A stretch of 64,000 nucleotides of DNA. It comes from Rossellomorea sp. AcN35-11 (GTDB lineage Bacteria; Bacillota; Bacilli; Bacillales; Bacillaceae_B). Shown piece by piece: positions 39,464 to 51,223 of the stretch. The notes below the pieces were generated by a model. That model was not told the DNA's origin. It was given only the letters and a program-made list of their open reading frames with translations, and made no database searches. Position 1 is the first letter of the stretch, and each line of letters opens with the position of its first letter. The stretch is taken from positions 2,226,001-2,290,000 of the forward strand of contig CP128835.1 in assembly GCA_030388825.1 (NCBI GenBank), read 5' to 3'. The position numbers and the translations under genes were made by a program.

Positions 39464-39486
39464 GAGTAAGGCTGAGGGGTGAACGT

Positions 39487-41850
39487 ATGTTAAACTCAAA
39501 AACACGTTGGATGATGACAGAATCAGACCAGCAAAAAATATCACAATTGGCAAATGAACTTAAAGTACCTGCACTAGTGGCGAAATTATTGATCAACCGG
39601 GACTTGGATGATGTAGAAGAAGCCCGGAATTTTTTATTTGATACAGGTGAAACATTTCACGATCCTTTCTTATTTGAGGATATGAAGAAAGCAACAGAAA
39701 GAATCCATACAGCCATTGAACGAGGAGAAAGGATTCTCGTTTACGGGGACTATGATGCTGATGGCGTCAGCAGTACGTCTGTTTTGATGACAGTGTTAAG
39801 GGACCTGGGGGCAGATGTGGAGTTCTATATACCAAACCGCTTCAGCGAAGGATACGGTCCGAATGAAGGAGCCTTCCGCTGGGCAAAGGATGAAGGGTTT
39901 ACGCTTATCATTACAGTGGATACTGGAATATCAGCGGTGAATGAGGCAAAGTTGGCTGAGGAATTGGAAATGGATTTGATCATTACAGATCACCATGAAC
40001 CTGGTCCGGAATTGCCTCCGGCTTTAGCTCTGCTCCATCCCAAGGTCGAAGGGACCACGTATCCATTTGGAGAGCTGGCAGGTGTGGGGGTTGCGTTTAA
40101 ATTGGCACACGCCCTTTATGGTGAACTACCTGTCCACCTTCTTGACCTGGCTGCCATCGGGACGATTGCCGATCTGGTTCCACTCCGAGGGGAAAATCGT
40201 CTGCTGGCAAAGCGTGGGATATCCCAACTTAAGGTTTCAAACCGCCTCGGGATAAAAGCATTGTGTAAAATTGCCAATGTCCAACAGCAAGAAATGACGG
40301 AGGAATCGATCGGGTTCATGATCGCTCCCCGCATTAATGCCGTTGGGCGCCTTGGGGATGCAGACCCTGCTGTCGACCTCATGCTCACAGAAGATCAAGA
40401 GGAAGCGAAGGCCCTTGCTGAAGAAATTGACAACATCAATAAAGAAAGACAGGCGATCGTATCGCAAATGACAGAAGAAGCGGTTGAGATGGTGGAAAAT
40501 GAGTATCCTCTTCACGATAACCGGGTCCTCGTCATTGGAAAAGAAGGATGGAACCCGGGAGTGGTTGGGATCGTCGCTTCACGTTTGGTGGACCGATTCT
40601 ACAGGCCGACCATCGTCCTCAGCTTTGATTCGGAGAAAGGGACGGCCAAAGGGTCGGCGAGAAGTATTGCAGGCTTCGATTTGTTCAAGAACTTATCCAC
40701 CTGCCGAGATATTCTGCCTCATTTCGGGGGACACCCCATGGCAGCAGGAATGACTTTACAGTTAAACGATGTAGACCAGTTAAGAAATCGGTTGAATGAC
40801 CTTGCCTCCACTGAACTGACGGATGAAGATTTTATACCGGTCACCAAGCTTGATGCTTCCGTTACGGTAGACGAAATTTCAGTAGAATCCATTGAAAAGC
40901 TTCAGCTTCTGGCTCCTTTCGGCATGCATAATCCGAAACCGAAGTGGATGATCGATGATGTGAGCATTGGACACTATAAGAAAATTGGATCTGCACAGAA
41001 TCATTTGAAGCTCGTCTTGGAAGACAATGGTGTTCAAGTGGACGGTGTCGGTTTCGGATTAGGTGAACTTGCTGATCACATGACTCCTTTTTCCACTGCC
41101 TCTGTGATTGGTGAGCTATCCATCAATGAATGGAACAACCGAAAGAAGCCACAGATTTTCTTGCATGATGTGAAGATTGATCATTGGCAATTATTTGATG
41201 TCAGGGGGATTAAACAAGTTCATAAATGGAATGAGCTTATTCCCGAACAGAACAAAAAAATCATCTGTTTCCAATCAACCACTGTAAAGAAGTTGAACCT
41301 AGAAAGTGAAGATGTGATACACCTTGAGGATGTATCTTCCCTTGAAGGTGTGACAACGGAAAAGGCTAGTCTAGTGCTTTTGGATCTGCCTACTTCCAAA
41401 CCGCTTCTTGAAGAGCTGCTGAAGAAAGGGAGACCGCATCGGATTTATGCCCATTTCTATCAGGAAGAGGATCATTTCTTCAGTACAATGCCAACACGGG
41501 AGCATTTTAAGTGGTATTATGGATTTTTAACGAAGCGGGGGTCGTTCGATTTAAATAAACACGGTGACGACCTGGCAAAATACAAAGGATGGTCAAAAGA
41601 AACAATCGATTTCATGTCGCAGGTGTTTTTTGATTTGAGATTTGTTACAATAGTGAATGGATTTATTTCTCTTAATCCTGAGAAAACCAAGAAAGATCTT
41701 TCTGAATCTTTAACATACCAGAAGAAGCAACAACAATACGAGCTTGAAAACGAATTGTTATATTCTTCCTATCAAGAGTTGAAGACTTGGTTTAATGAAA
41801 GGATAAAAGAGTCTGTTACAATTGAGGAGGAAGCAAAAGCATGGACTTAA
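39487..41850 (+). CDS. recJ: Single-stranded-DNA-specific exonuclease RecJ
   Basis: 787 residues (B. subtilis 786). DHH phosphoesterase motifs: [15 protein letters not shown], the VDTGISA and [12 protein letters not shown] metal ligands, then the DHHA1 motif [13 protein letters not shown] and an OB domain; the long C-terminal part is typical of Gram-positive RecJ. It degrades ssDNA 5'-3' in recombination and mismatch repair. ATG 39487 follows GAGGGGTGAACGT. It overlaps apt by ten bases. Confidence 0.97.
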   Translation: MLNSKTRWMMTESDQQKISQLANELKVPALVAKLLINRDLDDVEEARNFLFDTGETFHDPFLFEDMKKATERIHTAIERGERILVYGDYDADGVSSTSVLMTVLRDLGADVEFYIPNRFSEGYGPNEGAFRWAKDEGFTLIITVDTGISAVNEAKLAEELEMDLIITDHHEPGPELPPALALLHPKVEGTTYPFGELAGVGVAFKLAHALYGELPVHLLDLAAIGTIADLVPLRGENRLLAKRGISQLKVSNRLGIKALCKIANVQQQEMTEESIGFMIAPRINAVGRLGDADPAVDLMLTEDQEEAKALAEEIDNINKERQAIVSQMTEEAVEMVENEYPLHDNRVLVIGKEGWNPGVVGIVASRLVDRFYRPTIVLSFDSEKGTAKGSARSIAGFDLFKNLSTCRDILPHFGGHPMAAGMTLQLNDVDQLRNRLNDLASTELTDEDFIPVTKLDASVTVDEISVESIEKLQLLAPFGMHNPKPKWMIDDVSIGHYKKIGSAQNHLKLVLEDNGVQVDGVGFGLGELADHMTPFSTASVIGELSINEWNNRKKPQIFLHDVKIDHWQLFDVRGIKQVHKWNELIPEQNKKIICFQSTTVKKLNLESEDVIHLEDVSSLEGVTTEKASLVLLDLPTSKPLLEELLKKGRPHRIYAHFYQEEDHFFSTMPTREHFKWYYGFLTKRGSFDLNKHGDDLAKYKGWSKETIDFMSQVFFDLRFVTIVNGFISLNPEKTKKDLSESLTYQKKQQQYELENELLYSSYQELKTWFNERIKESVTIEEEAKAWT

Positions 41851-42353
41851 AACAGTATGTTACAATCGTTGAGGATTGGCCGAAAGAAGGAATTAAGTTT
41901 AAAGACATCACGACATTGATGGATAATGGTGAGGCTTATAGATACGCTACGGATCAAATTGTCGAATATGCAAAAGAAAAACAAATCGACCTTGTAGTAG
42001 GACCAGAGGCGAGAGGTTTCATCATTGGCTGCCCGGTGGCTTATGCACTTGGAGTAGGATTTGCTCCTGTTCGTAAACCTGGTAAGTTACCTCGTGAAAC
42101 GATTCAGAAAGAATACGGTTTAGAATATGGTAAAGATGCTCTGACGATCCATAAAGATGCCATCAAGCCAGGCCAACGAGTCCTGATTACCGATGACTTA
42201 CTGGCAACAGGCGGTACGATCGAAGCAACGATCAAGCTTGTGGAAGAACTGGGTGGAATCGTAGCGGGTACGGCATTCTTAATCGAACTGACCTACCTGG
42301 ATGGACGCGACAAGCTGGACAACTATGACATTCTTACATTAATGCAATACTAA
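41841..42353 (+). CDS. apt: Adenine phosphoribosyltransferase
   Basis: 170 residues, exactly the B. subtilis length. PRPP-binding motif [17 protein letters not shown] at about 112-128, [18 protein letters not shown] as purine site, and VRKPGKLP flexible loop. It salvages adenine to AMP. ATG 41841 lies in the end of recJ behind GAGGAGGAAGC. The order recJ-apt-relA is conserved. Confidence 0.98.
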   Translation: MDLKQYVTIVEDWPKEGIKFKDITTLMDNGEAYRYATDQIVEYAKEKQIDLVVGPEARGFIIGCPVAYALGVGFAPVRKPGKLPRETIQKEYGLEYGKDALTIHKDAIKPGQRVLITDDLLATGGTIEATIKLVEELGGIVAGTAFLIELTYLDGRDKLDNYDILTLMQY

Positions 42354-42408
42354 TTTGGTTTATTGATTCTACTATACGTAAATACTATCTGATATACTTT
42401 AACGTAAG

Positions 42409-42452
42409 GGACTGACATCTGGTTTTGAATGTCAGCCCTTATTTTTATTTTA
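42409..42452 (+). terminator. Terminator after apt
   Basis: GGGACTGACAT / ATGTCAGCCC hairpin followed by TTATTTTTATTTT. Confidence 0.88.
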
Positions 42453-42533
42453 GAGGAGGGGTGTTGAAGTCACTTCCAGTATCGACAAATATCGACAAAA
42501 ATAGATGATTTCTGAGAATTTTACTCTAACCCC

Positions 42534-42562
42534 TTTACATAACCCTGTTTTTTTTTGATAAT
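42534..42562 (+). promoter_or_regulatory. Putative sigma-A promoter of relA
   Basis: TTTACA (42534-42539), 17-bp spacer, GATAAT (42557-42562); 62-bp leader. Confidence 0.55.
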
Positions 42563-42624
42563 AGTAACAATCATTAAAATCGGAGACGATTGAAATATAT
42601 TAAAATACAAAGGTGATTCTGATC

Positions 42625-44815
42625 ATGTCTAAAGATCAAGTACTAACCCCTGAACAGGTTATAGATAAAACAAGAGAATATTTAAACGATGAGCATGTAG
42701 GCATGGTCCAGAAAGCCTATGAGTATGCAAGGGATGCCCATAGTGAACAGTACCGGAAATCGGGGGAACCCTATATCATCCATCCCATTCAGGTAGCAGG
42801 GATTTTGGCTGATCTGGAAATGGACCCGGCAACAGTAGCTGCCGGTTTTCTTCATGACGTCGTGGAAGATACCGGCACATCTCTTGGGGAAATCGAAGAA
42901 GCTTTCAATGCAGAAGTGGCTATGCTCGTAGATGGAGTCACGAAACTCGGAAAGATTAAATACAAATCTCAGGAAGAGCAGCAGGCTGAAAATCACAGGA
43001 AAATGTTTGTAGCCATGGCTCAGGACATCCGTGTCATCCTCATTAAGTTGGCAGACCGTCTGCATAATATGAGAACGTTGAAACATCTGCCCCAGGAAAA
43101 ACAGCGGAGAATTGCCAATGAAACACTGGAAATTTTCGCTCCGTTGGCACATCGATTAGGGATATCTAAGATCAAATGGGAACTTGAAGATACTTCATTG
43201 AGGTATTTAAACCCTCAGCAATATTACCGGATCGTTAACCTGATGAAGAAGAAGCGTGCAGAGCGCGAAGAGTATTTGGAAGATGTTGTGAATGAGGTGA
43301 AGGATAAATTAGGCGATGTGAAAATCACAGCGGAAATTTCCGGTCGTCCTAAACACATTTATAGCATTTATCGCAAAATGGCTCTTCAAAATAAACAGTT
43401 CAATGAGATATATGATCTGTTGGCAGTTCGTGTGGTAGTCGATAGCATCAAGGACTGCTATGCCGTTTTAGGAATCGTTCATACCTGCTGGAAGCCAATG
43501 CCTGGCCGGTTCAAGGATTATATCGCCATGCCGAAGCCGAATATGTATCAGTCTCTTCATACAACTGTCATCGGCCCAAAAGGGGATCCTCTTGAAGTGC
43601 AGATCAGGACGCTTGAAATGCATCAAATTGCCGAGTATGGGGTTGCGGCCCACTGGGCATATAAGGAAGGAAAAGAAGCCAACGAGCCCGTTTCTTTCGA
43701 GAAAAAACTTTCCTGGTTCAGGGAGATATTGGAGTTCCAGAATGAATCTGCCAACGCAGAAGAGTTCATGGAGTCCCTAAAAATTGATCTCTTTTCCGAT
43801 ATGGTCTTTGTATTTACACCTAAAGGAGATGTCCTTGAGCTTCCTTCAGGTTCCGTGCCGATTGACTTCTCTTATCGAATTCACTCGGAAATCGGAAATA
43901 AGACGATCGGTGCCAAGGTCAATGGAAAAATGGTCACTCTTGATTATAAATTGAAAACAGGGGATATTGTTGAAATCCTCACGTCCAAGCATTCTTACGG
44001 TCCAAGTCAGGATTGGCTGAAGCTTGCCCAGACATCCCAGGCGAAGAATAAGATCAAACAATTCTTCAAAAAGCAGAGAAGAGAAGAAAACATCGAAAAA
44101 GGCAGGGATTTAGTAGAGAAAGAAATCAAGAATCAAGATTTCGATGTGAAAGAAATCCTTACTCTTGAAAACATTAAACGTGTATTTGAGAAGTTTAATT
44201 TCTCAAATGAAGAAGACATGTATGCGGCCGTTGGTTACAACGGGATCACTGCGGCTCAAATAGCCAATCGCCTGACAGAGAAAGACAGAAAGAAACGTGA
44301 ACAGGAAGACAGCCTTGAAGAAACGATGAAGGAATTAAATGCTCAACCAGTCAAACGCAAGAAAGATGCGGGGGTCCAGGTCGAGGGCATTGACAATCTG
44401 TTGATCCGTTTATCCCCGTTGCTGCAGCCCTGTTCCAGGAGATGAAATCGTAGGGTTCATTACAAAAGGCCGTGGTGTTTCAGTGCATCGTGCTGACTGC
44501 ACAAACGTTATGGCAGATGGAGTAGAACAGCGTCTCATTCCGGTTTCTTGGGAAAGTGATCGAAATGACCGAAAAGAATATAATGTGGATATCGAAATCT
44601 CCGGTTACGATCGCAGAGGACTGTTAAATGAGGTTCTTCAGGCGGTAAACGAAACGAAGACAAATATATCTGCTGTAAGCGGAAAATCAGATCGAAATAA
44701 AGTGGCCACCATTAATATGTCGATTTCGATTCATAATATTTCCCACTTGCATAAAGTCGTGGAGCGGATTAAGCAAATATCAGATATTTATGCTGTAAGA
44801 AGGATAATGAACTAA
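42625..44815 (+). CDS. relA: Bifunctional (p)ppGpp synthetase/hydrolase RelA, frame broken once
   Basis: About 729 residues after repair (B. subtilis 734). HD hydrolase domain ([25 protein letters not shown]), synthetase domain ([30 protein letters not shown]), TGS domain ([22 protein letters not shown]), then the zinc-finger/CC and ACT domains ([23 protein letters not shown]). It makes and degrades the alarmone (p)ppGpp. The run of four C at 44414-44417 should be three, giving [28 protein letters not shown]; as written the frame stops at 44445 and loses both regulatory domains. ATG 42625, after AGGTGATTCTGATC. Confidence 0.94.
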
Positions 44816-44828
44816 AGGAGATTTCTTT

Positions 44829-45269
44829 ATGAAAGTTGTACTGCAAAGAAGTAAAGAAGCCTCTGTCACTGTTGATGGAGAAGTAAAAGGTGCCATCAGG
44901 TCTGGTGCTGTGCTGCTCGTGGGCATCACCCACGAAGATACAGAGGAAGACGCCCGATATGTTGCGGATAAGGTAGGTAACCTCCGTATCTTTGAAGATG
45001 AAGAGGGGAAGATGAATCATTCCCTTCTTGATGTAGGTGGGGACATTCTCTCCGTCTCTCAATTCACCCTGTATGGTGACTGCCGTAAGGGGAGAAGACC
45101 GAACTTCATGAATGCTGCAAAGCCCGATCAGGCGCATTCTCTTTATGAATACTTTAATAAGGTCTTGAGGGAAAAAGGTATCAAGGTGGAAACCGGCGTA
45201 TTCGGTGCCATGATGGACGTGAGCTTGACAAATGATGGTCCCGTTACGTTAATAATAGAGAGTAAATAA
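44829..45269 (+). CDS. dtd: D-aminoacyl-tRNA deacylase
   Basis: 146 residues (B. subtilis YrvI 147). Catalytic motifs [10 protein letters not shown] and, near the C-terminus, [11 protein letters not shown] (the cross-subunit Gly-Pro motif). It removes D-amino acids and glycine mischarged on tRNA. ATG 44829 after AAAGGAGATTTCTTT, 13 bp behind relA. Confidence 0.97.
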   Translation: MKVVLQRSKEASVTVDGEVKGAIRSGAVLLVGITHEDTEEDARYVADKVGNLRIFEDEEGKMNHSLLDVGGDILSVSQFTLYGDCRKGRRPNFMNAAKPDQAHSLYEYFNKVLREKGIKVETGVFGAMMDVSLTNDGPVTLIIESK

Positions 45270-45301
45270 AAAGAGCCGATCCCAGATGGATCGGCTCTTT
45301 C
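45269..45301. terminator. Bidirectional terminator between dtd and the amidase gene
   Basis: AAAGAGCCGATCC / GGATCGGCTCTTT with a five-base loop between convergent genes. Confidence 0.93.
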
Positions 45302-45303
45302 GT

Positions 45304-47053
45304 TCAGTCAGAAAAATAGTCTCCTAAACCATGATAGATCGCTGTTGCTGCCAGTTCTTGAAAATACTGTGTATTCACATTTGCTTCTTCAGCCGGGTTA
45401 CTTAAGAATCCCAGTTCCAAAAAGGACGGCAGGCTGGTTGTTTTCACGAATCACGTGATAATCCCCAGTCCGTACACCCCGGTCTCTGGTCGGCAATCGA
45501 TCCGCCAGGCTTCCATGGATATTTTCTGCCAGTTCTTTCTGATGACTCTGATAGTAGAAGGTGGTATGCCCGACGATGGAAGAATCCATAATGCTGTCAA
45601 AATGAATACTGATAAACGCATCTGCCTGATAATAATGGGATAATGATACCCTTGACGGCAATGATAAGTATTCGTCGTTTTTCCTTGTCAGGACCACTTC
45701 AGCCCCGGCGCTTTTCAGCTTTTCTGCGAGGAGTTCCCCGGTCCTCATGGTAAGGAGCTTTTCCAACGTCCCGCTTGCTCCGGTTGTGCCACTATCCCGG
45801 CCTCCATGCCCCGGATCGATGACCACCACTTTATCTTGTAATCCACCTTTATTGGTACGTGAAGGAGTGGTATTCTCACCAGAACCGGATCGTATGGATA
45901 CGACCCATCCGGCAACGAAGCCTCTTGTCCCATCAGCCAAATTGATTTCGTACCAATCTCCGTCTTTGCTTATGACCTGGAAGACATCCCCGCTGGAGCC
46001 CCGACCAATCACACGAGCCTGGGTATTTGCTTCACTTCTGATGTTGGTGCCGTTATAGAGAATCGTAACCTTTTCTTTTTGGGATGAAGTTTCCCCTTCA
46101 TGTGCGGAAGCCGTAACGGTTTTTTGTACATACCAACCGGCTACCCAGCCTTTCTTTCCATCTGATAACTTTATTTGATACCAATTGTTTTCCTCTTGTA
46201 AGATGGGATATTTCTCCCCCTTGGATACTTTGCCCACCACACGCCCGTTCAAGGAGGTTTGATCCCTGACATTCAAGGAATGTACTGTTATGATTCCTAT
46301 AAGGTCTGAGGATGAAGGCGATGCCGGCTCTTCTGTAGAGCTTGGGGAGAACTCAACGTATTTTTCGCTCACCCATGCTTTGTCACTGCCGAATGTAATC
46401 TCATACCAGCCGCTGACACTTCCTGTTACTTCTACCTGATCCCCTTTATTCAATACTCCGAGCACCTGACTCTGAAGGGAAGGGGACGTGCGGACATTAA
46501 GGGAATTGTCGGTGATGATCCCTTGTTCATTCTTCCTCTTTTTCGTAGGTGAAGAACCGGAACTACCCTCTGTGACGTATTGTCTGTGAACCCAGCCGCT
46601 GCCATTGTCCCATTTGACGAAGAGCCAGTCTCCCTCTGCTTCCCTGACGGTTACATGATCACCACTGTTTAAAACCGTCACGACTTCTTCAGAGGTATCG
46701 GGACCTGTTCTGACACGAAGGCCATCAGTGTTTACCTGTCCTTCACTCATTCGGGAAGCTTCCCCAGAAGAAGATTCTACTGAAACGAGCCATTCAGCAA
46801 CCCAGCCTTCTCCACTGCCGGTATCGACTTTATACCAATCCTTTTGTGTGTCCACGATACGATACTCTTCCCCTTTGTGTACCTTCTTCAATACGGGATA
46901 ACTGAGTCCAGGGCCTGTACGCACATTCAGAGTCGAAGCACTGATCGTAACCTTCCCTGATTCTGCATAGACATCATCAGCTTCATGGGTCGCCATTGGG
47001 ACTATCATGAGCACAATCAGTATCGTTGCGATTATTTTCTTGATTTCCTTCAC
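45304..47053 (-). CDS. N-acetylmuramoyl-L-alanine amidase with five SH3b repeats (YrvJ-like), frame broken once
   Basis: A signal peptide (KKIIATILIVLMIVPMA) leads five bacterial SH3 repeats of about 65 residues each, all with the LNVRTGP-type start and a WV or GWV end, which bind the wall; an Amidase_3 domain follows with zinc ligands in VVIDPGHGGRDSG and FISIHFDS. The last catalytic glutamate (LLELGFLSN) is in another frame: the run of five A at 45419-45423 (T on the coding strand) should be four, after which the frame runs to a stop at 45304 (end GDYFSD). The start is unsure: GTG 47053 is close to AGGAGG; TTG 47113 is the farthest possible. Confidence 0.88.
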
Positions 47054-47277
47054 CTCCTGCTTGGAAATACAAACACCCCTGTTTATATCGGATGATTCCT
47101 TCGGGATATTCAACCATTATGTAATTTTCTTCGGATTGAAACACAATGTCATACAAACTCCTGCAAACATCCTTACGTTTTTAATACGATAAAAAAAATA
47201 AAATTCCTCCAAAACGAAAAAAAAACAGGGAATTGGAAAAGATAGAGTTAAGGAATGTTCTGAAAGGATGATGAAGT

Positions 47278-47454
47278 TTGAGGTCAAGTGAAAAAGGGTT
47301 TATGAACGCAAATGGTGATAATCAGCTGTTCGGTGTGGATTTTCACCAGTTTCTGGAACGGGAGAAAAATGCTTTGAATGTGGAGCTTGCTTCTGAATTT
47401 GGATTATCACTGAAAGAAGTCAGGCTGCTGAAAAAGAAAATGGAAAGATCATAA
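47278..47454 (+). CDS. Small basic protein with helix-turn-helix-like segment (YrzK-like)
   Basis: 58 codons from TTG 47278, behind GAAAGGATGATGAAG. The C-terminal half (LNVELASEFGLSLKEVRLLKKKM) looks like a sigma-factor-type helix-turn-helix. A similar small gene (yrzK) lies between yrvJ and hisS in B. subtilis, from memory. It falls below common length cut-offs. Function unknown. Confidence 0.6.
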   Translation: MRSSEKGFMNANGDNQLFGVDFHQFLEREKNALNVELASEFGLSLKEVRLLKKKMERS

Positions 47455-47473
47455 CGAAATTTTCTTTATCCTC

Positions 47474-47502
47474 TTGACATGGACGAATGGCATCCGTATC
47501 AT
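47474..47502 (+). promoter_or_regulatory. Sigma-A promoter of hisS-aspS
   Basis: TTGACA (47474-47479), 17-bp spacer, TATCAT (47497-47502), directly before the T-box leader. Confidence 0.7.
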
Positions 47503-47529
47503 TATAGAAATAAAATAACATTTATTTAT

Positions 47530-47786
47530 ACCGTTGATCGAGCATAGTAGCTAAACCCCACGTGTAAAGAGAGGAAATGCCTTGGCTGAGAGCGTTTCTA
47601 CAATGTGACTTAGTGAATGAACACTCGGGAGGTTCCGCTCTGAAAGAGTTTCTTTAGTAGGAGATGGACGTACCAGGCGTTAACTGGTTAAGTGGAAGTC
47701 TGACTAGACTTCAATTAGGGTGGCACCACGGGAATAACAGCTCTCGTCCCTTGTATCGTATACAAGGGACTGAGGGCTTTTTTTGT
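47530..47786 (+). promoter_or_regulatory. T-box riboswitch of hisS-aspS
   Basis: Stem I elements include the AGTAGCTA and AGTGAA internal-loop strands; the T-box core AGGGTGGCACCACGGG lies at 47717-47732; the terminator GTCCCTTGTAT / ATACAAGGGAC, extended by AGCTCTC / GAGGGCT and a T-run, ends at 47785. The leader senses uncharged tRNA by its specifier codon; CAC at 47622-47624 (histidine) is my candidate, GAC at 47607-47609 (aspartate) the alternative. It lets hisS-aspS be read when tRNA is uncharged. Confidence 0.95.
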
Positions 47787-47824
47787 TTACATAAATCATG
47801 TGCTTATAAAAGGAGGAAATCAAC

Positions 47825-49099
47825 TTGTCCATTCAGATTCCAAGAGGTACACAGGATATTCTACCTGGTGAAGTAGAAAAGTGGCAGTTTGTAGAGGAAG
47901 TGGCTAAGAATCTTTGTCACGCCTATCAGTATAAAGAAATCCGCACTCCTATCTTCGAGGCAAGCGAATTATTTACACGGGGAGTTGGCGATACGACGGA
48001 TATCGTCCAAAAGGAAATGTATATGTTCGAAGATCGTGGGGGAAGAACCCTGGCCCTGCGCCCTGAAGGGACCGCATCGGTTGTTCGGTCATTTGTGGGA
48101 AATAAAATGTTCGGTCAACCAAATCAGCCCGTCAAGCTCTTCTACTCGGGCCCGATGTTCCGTTATGAGAGACCGCAGGCTGGACGTTATCGTCAATTCG
48201 TTCAGTTCGGAGTCGAGGCTCTTGGGAGTGAAGATCCAGCAATCGATGCAGAAGTAATCTCACTTGCCATGGGAATTTATAAAAAATTAGGACTTACTCA
48301 ATTAAAGCTCGTCATTAATAGTCTTGGAGATGCAGGCAGCAGAAATGCCCACAGAGAAGCACTCATCCATCACTTTAAGCCGAGGATTATTGAATTCTGC
48401 GGGGACTGTCAAAATCGCCTTGAAAAGAATCCACTCCGTATCCTTGATTGTAAGAAAGATCGTGACCATGAACTAATGGCTGTTGCACCATCGATCCTGG
48501 ATTACTTAAATGATGAATCGAGGAGCTATTTCGAAAAAGTGCAATCACACTTAACGGCTATGGATGTTGAATTCGTTGTTGATCCAACTCTTGTCCGCGG
48601 TCTTGATTATTATAATCACACGGCATTTGAAATCATGAGTGATGCAGAAGGTTTTGGGGCCATCACTACCCTCTGTGGAGGAGGGAGATACAATGGTTTG
48701 GTGGAAATGATCGGAGGACCTGAAACTCCCGGTATCGGCTTTGCCTTCAGTATCGAACGACTTCTGTCAGCATTGGAAGCAGAAAAAGTGGAACTCCCTA
48801 TCGAACAGGGAGTCGAATGTTTTGTCGTTTCGTTAGGGGATGAAGCAAAGGATTATGCAGTCAAACTTCTTCATAACCTGAGAGCAGCCGGCATTTCTTC
48901 AGAGAAGGATTATCTCGATCGCAAGGTGAAAGGGCAGTTTAAAGCAGCTGACCGTTATGAGGCGAAGTATGTAGCCGTCATCGGCGACAACGAATTACAG
49001 GAAAATAAAATCAATCTAAAAGATATGACTACAGGTGAGCAAGAAGAAGTAAGTCTTGATCACTTTGTCGAAACGATGAAAAGTAAGCTCGGTAAATAG
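47825..49099 (+). CDS. hisS: Histidyl-tRNA synthetase
   Basis: 424 residues (B. subtilis 424). Class II core: motif 1 region ([14 protein letters not shown]), motif 2 [18 protein letters not shown], histidine-specific [14 protein letters not shown] and motif 3 GGGRYNGLV...[12 protein letters not shown]-terminal anticodon-binding domain from about 325. TTG 47825 follows AAAGGAGGAAATCAAC. First gene behind the T-box. Confidence 0.98.
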   Translation: MSIQIPRGTQDILPGEVEKWQFVEEVAKNLCHAYQYKEIRTPIFEASELFTRGVGDTTDIVQKEMYMFEDRGGRTLALRPEGTASVVRSFVGNKMFGQPNQPVKLFYSGPMFRYERPQAGRYRQFVQFGVEALGSEDPAIDAEVISLAMGIYKKLGLTQLKLVINSLGDAGSRNAHREALIHHFKPRIIEFCGDCQNRLEKNPLRILDCKKDRDHELMAVAPSILDYLNDESRSYFEKVQSHLTAMDVEFVVDPTLVRGLDYYNHTAFEIMSDAEGFGAITTLCGGGRYNGLVEMIGGPETPGIGFAFSIERLLSALEAEKVELPIEQGVECFVVSLGDEAKDYAVKLLHNLRAAGISSEKDYLDRKVKGQFKAADRYEAKYVAVIGDNELQENKINLKDMTTGEQEEVSLDHFVETMKSKLGK

Positions 49100-49127
49100 A
49101 ACACGTTGATTGAATAAGGAGGAGAAC

Positions 49128-50897
49128 ATGATGACAAAAAGAACGGCATATTGTGGAGACATAACAGAAACATACATCGGTGAGAAAATCACAATCAAAG
49201 GCTGGGTTCAAAAGAGAAGGGACTTAGGCGGTTTGATCTTCATCGACCTTCGTGACAGAGAGGGGATCGTACAGGTCGTCTTCAATCCGGATCTATCTGA
49301 AGACGCACTTGCCCTTGCTGAAAAAATTCGTAATGAATATGTGTTGAGCGTGACAGGTACAGTTGTTGCAAGAGGCGAAGGAACGGTCAATCCGAACCTG
49401 AAAACCGGCAAGGTGGAAATTCAGGCAGATGAAGTTCAAATAATCAATGAAGCAAAAACACCTCCATTCATGATCGATGATCAGATGGAAGTGTCTGAAG
49501 ATGTACGCTTGAAATATCGTTATGTAGACCTTCGTCGTCCTGCGATGATCGAGACGTTCAAGATGCGTCATAATGTAACGACTTCCTTTCGCAATTTCTT
49601 AAACGAGAACGGGTTCCTGGATGTTGAAACACCGATCTTGACGAAAAGCACGCCTGAAGGGGCAAGAGACTATCTGGTTCCGAGTCGCGTTCATAAAGGG
49701 GAATTCTATGCCCTGCCTCAATCACCACAGATCTTTAAGCAATTATTGATGGTGTCTGGCTTTGACCGTTACTATCAAATTGCTCGCTGTTTCCGTGATG
49801 AAGACCTTCGTGCAGACCGTCAACCAGAATTCACACAGGTCGATATGGAAATGAGCTTTATGGATAAAGAGCAAATTATCTCCCTTGTAGAAGAGATGAT
49901 GAAGAAGCTCATGAACGATGTGAAAGAAGTGAACGTTTCATTGCCGATTCCACGGATGACGTATGACGATGCCATGAGTCGCTATGGTTCAGACAAACCG
50001 GACACACGCTTCGGAATGGAACTGATCGACGTATCCGAAGTCGTAAAAGACTCAGGGTTTAAAGTATTCCAAGGCGCAGTTGCAAATGGCGGTCAAGTGA
50101 AACTGATCAATGTAAAAGGCGGAGCTTCCGAGTATTCCCGCAAGGACATCGATGGACTGACCGAATTTGTTTCCCGCTACGGCGCTAAAGGCCTTGCCTG
50201 GTTAAAGGTTGAGGAAGAAGGATTAAAAGGACCGATCTCTAAATTTGTGACGGAAGACGATGCTTCACAAATTTCAACGACGGCGGGTGCTGAAGCAGGG
50301 GATTTATTACTGTTTGTCGCTGATAAAAAATCTGTTGTCGCTGATGCTCTTGGTGCCCTCCGTTTGAAATTAGGGAAAGACTTGAAATTGATCGATGAAA
50401 CGAAATTCAACTTCTTATGGGTGACAGACTGGCCGTTGCTTGAGTTTGATGAAGGAGAGAACCGATATTATGCTGCCCACCATCCATTCACCATGCCGGT
50501 CAGGGAAGACCTGCACCTTTTCGAATCAGATCCTGCTTCGGTCCGTGCAGAAGCGTATGACCTTGTGTTAAACGGATATGAGCTTGGGGGAGGTTCACTT
50601 CGTATCTACGAGCGTGATATCCAGGAAAAAATGTTCCATGTACTCGGATTCTCAAAAGAAGAGGCAGAAGAGCAATTCGGTTTCTTACTGGAAGCCTTTG
50701 AATACGGAACGCCTCCACATGGCGGGATCGCGCTTGGGCTTGACCGTTTAGTCATGCTCCTTGCAGGCCGCACGAATCTTCGTGATACAATTGCCTTCCC
50801 GAAAACGGCAAGTGCAAGCTGCGTATTAACGGATGCTCCTGGCGGAGTAAGCGAAGACCAATTAAAAGAGTTGTCTTTGTCGCTGGATGTAGAATGA
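49128..50897 (+). CDS. aspS: Aspartyl-tRNA synthetase
   Basis: 589 residues, bacterial type with GAD insertion domain. N-terminal OB anticodon domain ([23 protein letters not shown]), motif 2 [20 protein letters not shown], and motif 3 [15 protein letters not shown]. It charges tRNA-Asp (and perhaps tRNA-Asn if the cell uses the amidotransferase route). ATG 49128 or 49131 after AAGGAGGAGAAC. Confidence 0.98.
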   Translation: MMTKRTAYCGDITETYIGEKITIKGWVQKRRDLGGLIFIDLRDREGIVQVVFNPDLSEDALALAEKIRNEYVLSVTGTVVARGEGTVNPNLKTGKVEIQADEVQIINEAKTPPFMIDDQMEVSEDVRLKYRYVDLRRPAMIETFKMRHNVTTSFRNFLNENGFLDVETPILTKSTPEGARDYLVPSRVHKGEFYALPQSPQIFKQLLMVSGFDRYYQIARCFRDEDLRADRQPEFTQVDMEMSFMDKEQIISLVEEMMKKLMNDVKEVNVSLPIPRMTYDDAMSRYGSDKPDTRFGMELIDVSEVVKDSGFKVFQGAVANGGQVKLINVKGGASEYSRKDIDGLTEFVSRYGAKGLAWLKVEEEGLKGPISKFVTEDDASQISTTAGAEAGDLLLFVADKKSVVADALGALRLKLGKDLKLIDETKFNFLWVTDWPLLEFDEGENRYYAAHHPFTMPVREDLHLFESDPASVRAEAYDLVLNGYELGGGSLRIYERDIQEKMFHVLGFSKEEAEEQFGFLLEAFEYGTPPHGGIALGLDRLVMLLAGRTNLRDTIAFPKTASASCVLTDAPGGVSEDQLKELSLSLDVE

Positions 50898-50923
50898 TGT
50901 AAATAAATTCCGGGGGGCATTCA

Positions 50924-50952
50924 TTGAAATCCCCAGGGAGATATGGTATTAT
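50924..50952 (+). promoter_or_regulatory. Sigma-A promoter of 6S RNA
   Basis: TTGAAA (50924-50929), 17-bp spacer, TATTAT (50947-50952) preceded by TGG (extended -10). Confidence 0.65.
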
Positions 50953-50958
50953 TTAAAC

Positions 50959-51160
50959 AATCACAAACGAGTCCTGATGTGTGCGACGTTTTTACCTAAC
51001 AGTTTTGACCGAACACTTCAAACTTTGGGAGCTTGACATTTCCGCTAGGCGTTCATGCCCCGTGCCGGGGACTAACAAATAGTGGAATAAAGCACCCACC
51101 TGCCGAGAGCGGGTTCAAAACGAAGGAAATGATGGCGACGGCACGATTGGGACTCGTCAA
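50959..51160 (+). ncRNA. ssrS: 6S RNA (6S-1/BsrA type)
   Basis: About 200 nt. The ends pair: ACGAGTCC (50967-50974) with GGACTCGT (51149-51156). The interior keeps 6S features known from Bacillus (CCTGATGTG near the 5' end, TTCAAACTTTGGGAGCTTGAC, CAAATAGTGGAATAAAG, GAAATGATGGC). B. subtilis 6S-1 is coded at this same place between aspS and yrvM. It binds the housekeeping RNA polymerase in stationary phase. The 530-bp gap 50898-51442 otherwise holds only its promoter, its terminator and the tcdA leader. Confidence 0.9.
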
Positions 51161-51196
51161 CACATGAAATGGTTCGAACCAATATAGATGATGATG

Positions 51197-51223
51197 AGTC
51201 AGGCTGAATGCCTGGCTTTTTTG
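51197..51223 (+). terminator. Terminator after 6S RNA
   Basis: GTCAGGC / GCCTGGC with a five-base loop and six T. Confidence 0.85.

Noticed and set aside
44483..44815. Separate small ACT-domain protein after relA
   Set aside because: It joins relA exactly when one C is removed and has no start signal of its own.
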